From DAOMFB01 sp035519355 (GTDB lineage: Bacteria > Acidobacteriota > Thermoanaerobaculia > UBA5066), in NCBI GenBank assembly GCA_035519355.1, contig DATIWM010000124.1:1-11115 (forward strand): 11,115 nt of DNA. The letters are read 5' to 3'. Under the pieces are notes generated by a model, which was not told where the DNA came from, made no database searches, and saw nothing but the letters and a program-made list of their open reading frames with translations. Every line of letters begins with the position of its first letter. Position 1 is the first letter of the stretch. The position numbers and the translations under genes were made by a program. Of this stretch, positions 6,385-11,115 are shown in pieces.

Positions 6385-7710
6385 ATGACCTCCCCCCGCC
6401 GGGCTCTCTCCACCGCCGCCCTCGCCCTCCTCGCCGTCCTTCCGCTCCGGGCGGAGGAGAAAGCCCCCCCGTTGGCGGTCCCTTTTCTGACGGGCCGCCC
6501 CTTCGCCGAGGCGCTCCGGAAGGCGAGGGCCGAGAAGAAACAGGTGATGGTCGACGTCTACGCCGTCTGGTGCGGCCCGTGCAAGCTGATGGACCGGACC
6601 ACCTTCTCCGACGCCGCGGTCGCCGCGTGGGTGAAGGCACACTTCGTTCCCGTGAAGGTGGACGCCGAGAAGGGGGAGGGTCGGCGCCTCGCGCAGCGCT
6701 ACATGGTCACCTCGTTCCCGACGGTCCTCTTCCTCGACGCCTCGGGAAACGAGATCGACCGCCTCGTGGCCGTCTACCCTCCCGACGCCTTCGTGACGGC
6801 CGGCCAGTCGATCCTCGCCGGGAAGACACCCCTCCTCGAGCGTCTCGCGGGCCTGAAGAAGAACTGGGCTCCGCGCGACGCGGCGGGGCTCGCCCAGGAG
6901 CTGGTGCGGCGGAACGACGTCGAGCGCCTCCGGCCGATCGTCGTCCGACTCGTCAGCGAGGAAGCCGACCTCGGAAGCCCCGAGGCGACGCTCCACCTCC
7001 TGACGCTCCTCGCCTCCCTCGAGGACTTTCAGGGCCGCCTCGCGCCCGAGACGGCCGATCTCGTCGCCACGTTCCTTCCGCGCGCCGGGGTCGACGTGAG
7101 GAGGGCGCCCCTCGCGCTCGCGCTCGCGCACGAGCAGACGCGGCGCGGCGAGCCGGCCGCCGCCCGCGCCACCGTGAAGGGAACGCTGGCGGCCCTCGGC
7201 GACAAGGGGCCGTACACCGCCGAGCTCTACGCGGCCCTCGGCGCCGCGGAGCGGAAGGCCGGGCGCGAAGGCGCCGCGGTCGAGGCCTTCCGCAAGGCCG
7301 TCGCTTTCGCCGAGGCGGCCCATGCGGCGCCCGCCGCCCGCGGCGAGCGCCAGATGGATCTGGCCGACGCCCTCGCCGCCTCCGGGAAGCGTCCGGAGGC
7401 GAAGGCGGCCCTCGAAGCCGGCCTCGAGCGGTGGGGGAGCGACCCGCAGGCGTTCGTCCGCGCCTCGAAGACGGCCCTCGCTCTCAAGGCGGGCCCGGAC
7501 GCCGTGGCCCACGCCCGGCGGGCCGTCGCGCTCTCGAGCGGCGAGGACGCCGCGGCGCAGGCCGCGCTCGCCGCGGCGCTCGCCGCCACCGGCGACGCGG
7601 CGGGCGCGGCGGCCGCCTGGAAGCGCGCCGCCGAGCTCGACCCCGAGAACGCCGACTACCGCCGGGGCGCGGCCGCTTCCGCGAAGGCGCCGGCCGCCGG
7701 TCCGTCCTGA
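6385..7710 (+). CDS. Exported thioredoxin-fold protein with C-terminal TPR-like repeats
   Basis: 441 residues. Residues 1-23 are a signal peptide: arginines at 5-6, a hydrophobic core (ALALLAVLPL) and probable cleavage after LRA. A thioredoxin-like domain (about 33-140) carries YAVWCGPCKLMD with the redox pair C63-G-P-C66, the TSFPTVLFLD strand with cis-proline P112, and DASGNEIDRLVAVYPP. This arrangement resembles DsbD-gamma / thioredoxin_7 proteins, so a periplasmic disulfide reductase or isomerase role is likely. From about 155 to the end, alanine-rich helix pairs resemble tetratricopeptide repeats; AAAWKRAAELDPENADYRRGAAA at the C terminus is the clearest. These would bind a protein partner, which is not identifiable. 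ATG at 6385 gives the signal peptide; upstream in-frame sequence overlaps truA and lacks homology. No Shine-Dalgarno sequence. The hydrolase gene follows closely. Confidence 0.85.
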   Translation: MTSPRRALSTAALALLAVLPLRAEEKAPPLAVPFLTGRPFAEALRKARAEKKQVMVDVYAVWCGPCKLMDRTTFSDAAVAAWVKAHFVPVKVDAEKGEGRRLAQRYMVTSFPTVLFLDASGNEIDRLVAVYPPDAFVTAGQSILAGKTPLLERLAGLKKNWAPRDAAGLAQELVRRNDVERLRPIVVRLVSEEADLGSPEATLHLLTLLASLEDFQGRLAPETADLVATFLPRAGVDVRRAPLALALAHEQTRRGEPAAARATVKGTLAALGDKGPYTAELYAALGAAERKAGREGAAVEAFRKAVAFAEAAHAAPAARGERQMDLADALAASGKRPEAKAALEAGLERWGSDPQAFVRASKTALALKAGPDAVAHARRAVALSSGEDAAAQAALAAALAATGDAAGAAAAWKRAAELDPENADYRRGAAASAKAPAAGPS

Positions 7711-7748
7711 ACCCGCTCGTCTCGCTCCTCCTCTCCTCGTCGAGCCTC

Positions 7749-8636
7749 GTGCCCGACACGCCCGAAAGCCGCGCGCACCGCGCGGCTCTCGAAGCGGCGT
7801 TCGGTCCGGCGCTCCGCGAGGCCGCCGGCGCGCGCGGGTTCGTCGAGACCTTCGAGCACGACGGCGATCCCGCCGAGCCCGCCCGCCTCGTGGCGCAGGT
7901 CGCGTCACCCGGCGAACCGTCACGCCGCGCGACGCTTCTCTTCCTCCACGGCAAGGGGGGCTTCGCCGCGGAATGGCGGCGGGACGCCGTCCGCGCCCTC
8001 AAGCTCGGCTACAACGTCGTGGTCCCTCAGCTGCGCTCTCACGCTCCCTCGGGCGGCGCCCGGATCACCTACGGCCTCCGCGAGAGGAACGACGTCGCTC
8101 TCCTCGTCGCGGAGGCGACACGGCGCTTCCGCATCGACCCGCGCCGGCTCGGCCTCGACGGCGCGTCGTACGGCGCCCTCGTCGCGCTCCACGTCGCCGC
8201 GGACGACCCGCGCGTTTGCGCCCTCTGGCTCCGGTCGCCTTTCGCCGACCTCCCGGCGATGGCGGGCCGGTACGTCGCCCGGGCCACCGGCCTTCCTCCG
8301 GGTCTCGTCTCGCTGCCGGCGCGTCTCTACGTGGCCTGGGTGGAGCGGAGCGCCGGCCTTCCTCTCGCGGCCCTCGACCCGCTCCGCGCCGCGCGGCGGG
8401 TCCTCTGCCCCGCCGTCGTCGTCCACGGCGAGGCCGACGAGCTCGTCCCCGTCGAATTCGCCCCCCCGGTCCACGCCGCGCTGGGCGGACCGAAGGAGCT
8501 CTGGATCGTCCCCCGCGCCGGCCACGAGCACCACGCCGACGAGCCGTCGGGGCTTCACGCGGCCGCCTACGCGCGGCGCTGGACCGCCTTCATGGGGTCG
8601 TGCCTTCCGCCGGCCCCGCGGCCCCGGCCGTCGTGA
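7749..8636 (+). CDS. Alpha/beta hydrolase (serine hydrolase)
   Basis: 295 residues from GTG at 7749. Alpha/beta-hydrolase fold: TLLFLHGKGG (62-71) holds the HG oxyanion motif, DPRRLGLDGASYGALVALH (130-148) holds the nucleophile elbow G-A-S140-Y-G, VVVHGEADELVP (223-234) supplies D230, and PRAGHEHH (255-262) supplies H259. The triad is complete, as in dienelactone-hydrolase or prolyl-oligopeptidase-like esterases; the substrate cannot be told. No ATG is available. The frame is open leftward, and a CTG at 7707 overlaps the previous TGA and would add LNPLVSLLLSSSSL, so coupled initiation there is possible. GTG at 7749 is the first standard start and has no Shine-Dalgarno sequence. It lies 38 bp behind the thioredoxin-TPR gene and is probably cotranscribed. 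Its 3' end overlaps the converging DUF4149-like gene by 47 bp. Confidence 0.85.
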   Translation: MPDTPESRAHRAALEAAFGPALREAAGARGFVETFEHDGDPAEPARLVAQVASPGEPSRRATLLFLHGKGGFAAEWRRDAVRALKLGYNVVVPQLRSHAPSGGARITYGLRERNDVALLVAEATRRFRIDPRRLGLDGASYGALVALHVAADDPRVCALWLRSPFADLPAMAGRYVARATGLPPGLVSLPARLYVAWVERSAGLPLAALDPLRAARRVLCPAVVVHGEADELVPVEFAPPVHAALGGPKELWIVPRAGHEHHADEPSGLHAAAYARRWTAFMGSCLPPAPRPRPS

Positions 8637-9123
8637 CCGGCCGGAACCCGATGAGAAAGGCCGCCGCGGCGGCGACGACGCGGACGACCAGCGTGAGCGA
8701 CGAGAGGGCGTGCAGGCGGGACCAGCTCCGCCGCAGCGGATCCGACGCCGGAAGCGAGTCGAACAGCGAGCCCGCCTTCGCGCGGAGCGCGACCATCTCG
8801 GGCGTGATCAGGTAGAGAGAGACGAAGGCCGCCACGGCCGCGACGAGGAGAAGCCGGATCGAGAGGCCCCGCGCCGTGCGGCCCCAGGGACGGCGCCGGT
8901 CGAGGAGGACCGCCAGCACCAGGAGGAGCGCCGCGATAACGAGGGATGCGACGTCGAGCAGGTCGAGGAGCGCCCGGTTCACGACGCCGCCGTCGGCCCG
9001 GGTCGGCGCGGTCTTCAGGACGATCCCGGCCCCGGCCGCGAAGAAGGTCAGCGCCCCGGCCCAGAGCGCCGCGAGAAACAGGTAGAGGCCGGAGAGGAGC
9101 CCCGGCCGCCCGCGGTCCGTCAC
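8590..9123 (-). CDS. DUF4149-like small integral membrane protein
   Basis: 177 residues, nearly all hydrophobic, with four predicted membrane helices: about 8-32 (LYLFLAALWAGALTFFAAGAG), 47-69 (LLDVASLVIAALLLVLAVLL), 82-103, and 146-168 near the C terminus. The first helix with WAGALTFF and the late motif SWSRLHALSSLTLVV match the DUF4149 / TMEM205-like pattern, whose function is unknown. The GTG start at 9123 overlaps the stop of the mqnD-like gene in GTGA, which indicates translational coupling and one operon. An upstream ATG in the same frame lies inside the mqnD-like gene, adds a Gly-rich non-membrane stretch and is rejected. The last 47 bp overlap the end of the opposing hydrolase gene. 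Family call is moderate; the membrane nature is clear. Confidence 0.75.
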   Translation of the reverse strand: MTDRGRPGLLSGLYLFLAALWAGALTFFAAGAGIVLKTAPTRADGGVVNRALLDLLDVASLVIAALLLVLAVLLDRRRPWGRTARGLSIRLLLVAAVAAFVSLYLITPEMVALRAKAGSLFDSLPASDPLRRSWSRLHALSSLTLVVRVVAAAAAFLIGFRPVTTAGAAGPAEGTTP

Positions 9124-9974
9124 CTCTCCGCCACCCACTCCGGCGTCACGCGCGACGGGAGAACCCCCGCCTCCCATCCCCGCTCGAGGAGGAGGTGCAC
9201 CGCCTCCCGCCCTCGCGCGCCGTACGCGAGCGTCCAGTCGTTGACGTACATCCCGACGAACCGGTCCGCCTTCTCCCGCGAAAGGCCGCGGGCGAATCGC
9301 ATCGCGTCGGTCAGGGCCTCCTCGCGATGGGCGAGCGCGTACGCGATGGAGCGTCCGAGCCCCCGCGAGATCTTCCCGATCGTCTCCGCCCCGAGGTCTT
9401 TCCGGACCGCGTTCCCGCCGAGCGGCAGCGGCAGTCCGGTCTCCTCCTTCCAGACGACGCCGAGGTCCGCGACGAGACGGAACCCCTCGTCCTTCCAGGT
9501 CAGCTGGCCCTCGTGGATGACGACGCCCGCGTCGACCTCGCCACGCGTCACGGCCTCGCCCACGCGGTCGAACGGCACCACGACCGTCGTGGCGGCGGGC
9601 GCGTAAAGACGCAGTGCGAGCGCCGCCGTGGTCAGCGCGCCGGGAATCGCGACCCGGCGCCCCGCGAGCGCCGACAGCGTCCGCGGCGCCCCGGCGCCCC
9701 CGCGCGCGACGACGCACGGTCCGTAGCCGTCGCCGAACGAAGCGCCGTGCGGCAGGAGAAGGTACCGGTCGGCCAGGAAGGCGTAGGCATGGAACGAGAC
9801 GGCGGTGACCGCGAGCTCGCCGCGAAGCGCGCGGCGGTTGAGCGTCTCGATGTCGGCCAGCTCGTGGCGGTACCGGAGACCTTCGGTGTCGACGGCGTCG
9901 GCGCGGAGCCCGTAGAACATGAAGGCGTCGTCCGAGTCGGGCGAGTGCGCGAGAACGATCGGCGGTTCGATCAT
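9120..9974 (-). CDS. mqnD: MqnD-like menaquinone biosynthesis protein (1,4-dihydroxy-6-naphthoate synthase / MqnA-MqnD family)
   Basis: 284 residues of the MqnA/MqnD family, a periplasmic-binding-protein fold used as an enzyme in the futalosine route to menaquinone. MqnD cleaves cyclic dehypoxanthinyl futalosine to 1,4-dihydroxy-6-naphthoate. Matches: LAHSPDSDDAFMFYGL (8-23), where typical MqnD has 'FSPCPNDTFIF'; DIETLNRRALRGELAVTAVSFHAYA (41-65); GYGPCVVA; RRVAIPGALTTAALALRL (106-123); GEVDAGVVIHEGQ (145-157), with H154 at the position proposed as catalytic in characterised MqnD; and EETGLPLPLGGNAVRKDLG (177-195). The last three blocks are MqnD-like rather than MqnA-like. The N-terminal variant suggests a sub-family, so a paralogue with another substrate is possible. 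No signal peptide, so cytoplasmic. A GGAGAG ribosome binding site (9984-9989) sits 9 nt before the ATG, supporting this start over upstream in-frame ATGs in sequence without homology. Confidence 0.8.
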   Translation of the reverse strand: MIEPPIVLAHSPDSDDAFMFYGLRADAVDTEGLRYRHELADIETLNRRALRGELAVTAVSFHAYAFLADRYLLLPHGASFGDGYGPCVVARGGAGAPRTLSALAGRRVAIPGALTTAALALRLYAPAATTVVVPFDRVGEAVTRGEVDAGVVIHEGQLTWKDEGFRLVADLGVVWKEETGLPLPLGGNAVRKDLGAETIGKISRGLGRSIAYALAHREEALTDAMRFARGLSREKADRFVGMYVNDWTLAYGARGREAVHLLLERGWEAGVLPSRVTPEWVAER

Positions 9975-9995
9975 GACGTCCGTCTCTCCGCCGCG

Positions 9996-10001
9996 ATGGT
10001 A
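9996..10001 (-). promoter_or_regulatory. Possible proximal -10 (TACCAT) for mqnD-like gene
   Basis: On the minus strand TACCAT fits TANNNT and lies 21 nt upstream of the ATG at 9974, with the GGAGAG ribosome binding site between. There is no convincing -35. It would give a normal short leader, as an alternative to the distal promoter at 10243-10272. Confidence 0.2.
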
Positions 10002-10029
10002 CCCGGAGGCGCTGCGGGAGGGTGAGTGC

Positions 10030-10047
10030 GACGAGCCGCCGCTCGTC
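10030..10047. repeat. Perfect 7-bp inverted repeat with 4-nt loop
   Basis: GACGAGC-cgcc-GCTCGTC, followed on the plus strand by an A-rich tract. Could form a hairpin in the mqnD leader RNA or act as a protein site. Not a terminator: in the leftward direction the T-tract precedes the stem. Confidence 0.5.
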
Positions 10048-10060
10048 AAGAAAAAAATGC

Positions 10061-10090
10061 TTGCGTCGGCGAAGAAGTTGCTTCTAGAAT
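10061..10090 (+). promoter_or_regulatory. Possible sigma-70-type promoter for the microprotein unit
   Basis: TTGCGT (10061-10066; TTG conserved), an 18-bp spacer and TAGAAT (10085-10090; 5 of 6 to TATAAT). Transcription would begin near 10097 and give a leader of about 207 nt before the microprotein ATG. No better rightward promoter is visible between here and the Shine-Dalgarno sequence. Confidence 0.4.
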
Positions 10091-10169
10091 TACGACAGCA
10101 GAAAAAAACGCGACGTCGGGAGTTCAGTTCACGACGCCGCGTTCGGATGACCCGGACTCTTTGAAATCG

Positions 10170-10201
10170 GTCGACTCGTTTTCGAGACGCAGGCAGTCGA
10201 C
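10170..10201 (+). repeat. 7-bp inverted repeat in the proposed microprotein leader
   Basis: GTCGACT (10170-10176) and AGTCGAC (10195-10201) are perfect inverted copies 18 nt apart. A smaller CTCG-TTTT-CGAG hairpin (10175-10186) overlaps the left arm, so two alternative structures compete. Another weak stem lies at about 10221-10241. Confidence 0.4.
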
Positions 10202-10242
10202 AGATCCCGGAGTCGCGAGCCCCCGTTCTTCGAGGGACGGGC

Positions 10243-10272
10243 AAGCTAGCACGCGGTTTCCGGCTCTGTCAA
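10243..10272 (-). promoter_or_regulatory. Possible leftward promoter with consensus -35
   Basis: On the minus strand a perfect TTGACA (10272-10267), an 18-bp spacer and TAGCTT (10248-10243; 3 of 6). If real, transcription starts near 10236, runs antisense to the microprotein leader and reaches the mqnD-like gene after about 260 nt. The -10 is poor. Confidence 0.3.
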
Positions 10273-10287
10273 TCCAATCTGCCGTGA

Positions 10288-10295
10288 GGAGGTGA
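10288..10295 (+). promoter_or_regulatory. Near-perfect Shine-Dalgarno sequence of the microprotein gene
   Basis: GGAGGTGA pairs over eight consecutive bases with the bacterial 16S rRNA 3' end, with 8 nt to the ATG at 10304. It is the strongest ribosome binding site in the window and fixes the start of a very short gene. It suggests high expression. Confidence 0.85.
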
Positions 10296-10303
10296 CGGAG
10301 CAA

Positions 10304-10369
10304 ATGGCGACCAAGAAGAAGGCTACCAAGAAGGCCACGAAGAAGGGGACGAAGAAGGGCAAGAAGTAA
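10304..10369 (+). CDS. Lysine-rich 21-residue microprotein (histone-tail-like)
   Basis: A 21-codon gene that starts MATKKKATKKATKK, continues with GTKKGKK units and ends in TAA. It has 11 Lys, 4 Thr, 3 Ala, 2 Gly and the initiator Met, with no acidic or aromatic residue, so the net charge is about +11. The ATKK/GTKK four-residue repeat resembles the C-terminal tails of eukaryotic H1-like and bacterial histone-like proteins (Hc1/AlgP-type), which bind DNA non-specifically. Here the tail stands alone. Reality as a gene rests on the eight-base Shine-Dalgarno match with ideal spacing, codon use restricted to AAG for lysine, and an intrinsic terminator 37 bp after the stop, so it forms a monocistronic unit. 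Likely role, inferred: nucleoid compaction or binding of RNA/ribosomes. An antimicrobial or polyanion-binding peptide is a less likely alternative. Confidence 0.8.
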   Translation: MATKKKATKKATKKGTKKGKK

Positions 10370-10405
10370 GCCCAAACCATTTCATTCAAGGTATTTCCGG
10401 GAAAC

Positions 10406-10434
10406 GGGGGCTGGACCAGCCCCCTTATTTTTTT
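10406..10434 (+). terminator. Rho-independent terminator of the microprotein unit
   Basis: GGGGGCT (10406-10412), loop GGACC, AGCCCCC (10418-10424), then TTATTTTTTT (10425-10434). A perfect 7-bp GC-rich stem (9 bp if GG and CC in the loop pair) with a strong U-tract in the plus direction. No A-tract on the left side, so it is unidirectional. Confidence 0.93.
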
Positions 10435-10510
10435 GGCCTGCTTTCACCCCTTCGGACGGGCCTTCCGGTGTCCCCTTTTTCCACAGACCTGCGCCAGTTT
10501 ATGCACGCAT

Positions 10511-10530
10511 GTATATAAGTTTTTATATAC
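10511..10530 (+). promoter_or_regulatory. Perfect inverted repeat, probable PadR operator
   Basis: GTATATAA (10511-10518), spacer GTTT, TTATATAC (10523-10530). An 8-bp perfect dyad of pure A/T steps in GC-rich DNA, immediately before the padR-like gene and overlapping its putative -10. PadR-family dimers commonly bind such A/T-rich dyads (many contain GTAT/ATAC or ATGT/ACAT half-sites) in their own promoters, so autorepression is the natural reading. Inference from position and symmetry. Confidence 0.7.
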
Positions 10531-10531
10531 T
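10526..10531 (+). promoter_or_regulatory. Putative -10 box (TATACT) of the padR-like operon
   Basis: TATACT (5 of 6 to TATAAT) forms the right edge of the dyad and ends 6 nt before the GTG at 10538, leaving room only for a leaderless or near-leaderless mRNA. No clear -35 is visible. Confidence 0.5.
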
Positions 10532-10537
10532 TGCGCC

Positions 10538-11035
10538 GTGTCGCTCCCGCATCTTCTTCTCGGCCTCCTGTCCCGCGCACCCGCCTCCGGCTGGGACCTG
10601 AAGAGGCAGCTTTCCTCCGAGCCCGCTCTCGGGTGGGATGCCGAGCTCGCGCAGATCTATCCGGCGCTCGCGCGGCTCCGCCGCGGCGGATTCGTGTCGA
10701 TGCGGCGTCGCCGTTCGCGGAGGGGCCCCCCCCGCCGCGAGTACCGGATCACCGCCGCCGGTCTGAAGGAGCTCCGGACGTGGCTCGCCGAGCCGCCGTC
10801 GCTCCCGCGCGAGAAGGACGCTGCGCTCGCCCGCCTCGCCTTTCTGGAGCGCCGTCCGCCCGGCGAGCGGCGCGCGGTTCTTCTCTCGCTTCGGGACCTC
10901 GTCGGCGAGGCGCTCCGGCACGCCGGACCCGGTACGAGCGCCGCGCGCCGAAGGCGGCGCGCTCTCCTCGAGACCGAGCTGGCCTGGGCGGACGCCGAAG
11001 CCGCGATGATAATGTCCCGGCGCTCGACGACATGA
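10538..11035 (+). CDS. PadR-family transcriptional regulator
   Basis: 165 residues from GTG at 10538. The N-terminal winged helix-turn-helix of PadR regulators is clear: SLPHLLLGLLSRAPASGWDLKRQL (2-25), AQIYPALARLRRGGFV (38-53), which carries the family's 'iYp.L.rLe..G.v' recognition region, then an Arg-rich wing and RREYRITAAGLKELRTWL (66-83). Residues 89-165 form the helical C-terminal region used for dimerisation (short, PadR-s2-like). PadR proteins usually repress small operons that include themselves, often in response to phenolics, drugs or metabolites; the ligand here is unknown. An upstream in-frame ATG at 10433 lies in the preceding T-tract and would place the operator inside the gene, so it is rejected. 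The stop overlaps the next start (ATGA), making a regulator-partner operon. Confidence 0.88.
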   Translation: MSLPHLLLGLLSRAPASGWDLKRQLSSEPALGWDAELAQIYPALARLRRGGFVSMRRRRSRRGPPRREYRITAAGLKELRTWLAEPPSLPREKDAALARLAFLERRPPGERRAVLLSLRDLVGEALRHAGPGTSAARRRRRALLETELAWADAEAAMIMSRRSTT

Positions 11036-11115
11036 CGAAGAAGAACACGACGACGGCGGCTGCCGCCGCTCTTCGCGACCTGGAGAAGATCCGGCTCGAG
11101 TACGGGCCCGGCTGG
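11032..11115 (+). CDS. Unidentified protein cotranscribed with the PadR-like regulator (partial, 5' end only)
   Basis: Starts at ATG 11032, which overlaps the padR stop in ATGA, and is open for 28 codons to the window edge. It begins MTKKNTTTAAAAALRDLEKI and ends RLEYGPGW: a short polar tail, then an amphipathic helix, and no signal peptide. Too short to assign. PadR partners in the same operon are commonly membrane proteins or transporters, but nothing hydrophobic is seen yet. Confidence 0.6.
   Translation, partial: MTKKNTTTAAAAALRDLEKIRLEYGPGW

Larger units (their letters stand above)
9975..10303. other. 329-bp stretch without a clear gene, between mqnD-like gene and lysine-rich microprotein gene
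   Basis: More A/T-rich in patches than its surroundings (around 10048-10110). It holds the mqnD ribosome binding site, two possible promoters on opposite strands, two inverted repeats and the microprotein's Shine-Dalgarno sequence. A 36-codon frame from ATG 10057 to 10164 (Lys/Arg-rich) is open. It lacks a ribosome binding site and contains the putative -10, so I do not call it. No tRNA cloverleaf or riboswitch core that I can recognise. Confidence 0.6.

Noticed and set aside
6374..6388. Four-codon ORF (ATG GCG GCT TCA TGA) overlapping the thioredoxin-TPR start
   Set aside because: No ribosome binding site, and overlaps this short are expected by chance.
9124..9717. Upstream extension of the DUF4149-like frame within the mqnD-like gene
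   Set aside because: Arg/Gly-rich antisense-type translation without membrane or family features; the GTGA-coupled start at 9123 is better.
10030..10060. GC hairpin next to a 7-8 nt A/T tract as a terminator
   Set aside because: In the plus direction the stem is followed by A, and in the minus direction the T-tract lies before the stem. Neither orientation fits intrinsic termination.
10057..10164. 36-codon Lys/Arg-rich frame starting MLASAKKLLLELRQQKK
   Set aside because: No Shine-Dalgarno sequence, uses CTA/TTA codons unlike its neighbours, and contains the putative -10 box. More likely leader DNA.
10124..10375. Minus-strand frame rich in Leu (MGLLLALLRPLLRGLL)
   Set aside because: It is the complement of the AAG-rich microprotein gene, so the Leu runs are a by-product.
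10433..10537. N-terminal extension of the PadR-like protein from ATG 10433
   Set aside because: It would begin inside the terminator T-tract, include the dyad as coding sequence and add a Cys/Phe-rich stretch absent from PadR proteins.
1..11115. CRISPR arrays, insertion sequences, tRNA or rRNA genes
   Set aside because: No regularly spaced repeats, transposase motifs, terminal inverted repeats or tRNA cloverleaf signatures were seen by eye on either strand.

Overview
This is a very GC-rich window (roughly 70% or more G+C by eye, with strong G/C bias at third codon positions) from a Gram-negative-like bacterium. The gene types fit a high-GC lineage such as Acidobacteriota, but that placement is an inference. 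They are an LOS-core-type GT2 glycosyltransferase, a GT39-type membrane glycosyltransferase, a futalosine-pathway MqnD-like protein and a periplasmic thioredoxin-TPR protein. High GC leaves long false reading frames open on both strands, so I chose genes by protein-family resemblance and by how they tile together.

Left part (1-4328) is a surface-glycan locus with two divergent operons. Leftward run a GT39-like membrane glycosyltransferase and, 13 bp behind it, a nucleotidyltransferase / left-handed-helix / membrane-anchor protein that leaves the window and may continue into a sugar-transferase domain. Rightward run a WaaE/KdtX-like GT2 glycosyltransferase and an ATGA-overlapping, membrane-anchored CE4 polysaccharide deacetylase. 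The divergent starts are only 11 bp apart.

Middle part (4333-8636): a leftward, poorly conserved nucleotidyltransferase-like gene meets the deacetylase tail to tail. Its start codon overlaps the proposed start of truA (tRNA pseudouridine synthase) on the other strand. Then come rightward genes for an exported thioredoxin-fold/TPR protein and an alpha/beta hydrolase.

Right part (8590-11115): a leftward pair of an mqnD-like gene and a DUF4149-like membrane protein, coupled by a GTGA overlap. The hydrolase and the DUF4149 gene overlap by 47 bp at their 3' ends. A 329-bp stretch without a clear gene follows, holding inverted repeats and possible promoters on both strands. Next is a self-contained unit for a 21-residue Lys/Thr/Ala microprotein with a near-perfect Shine-Dalgarno sequence and a strong intrinsic terminator. 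Last is a PadR-family regulator whose -10 region and probable leaderless GTG start lie in or beside a perfect 8-bp inverted repeat, with an ATGA-overlapping partner gene that runs off the window.

Two themes stand out. Several genes have a -10-like hexamer 6-11 nt before the start codon and no Shine-Dalgarno sequence, which suggests leaderless or very short-leader transcripts. The lysine-rich microprotein does the opposite, with a near-perfect ribosome binding site and possibly a leader of about 200 nt.
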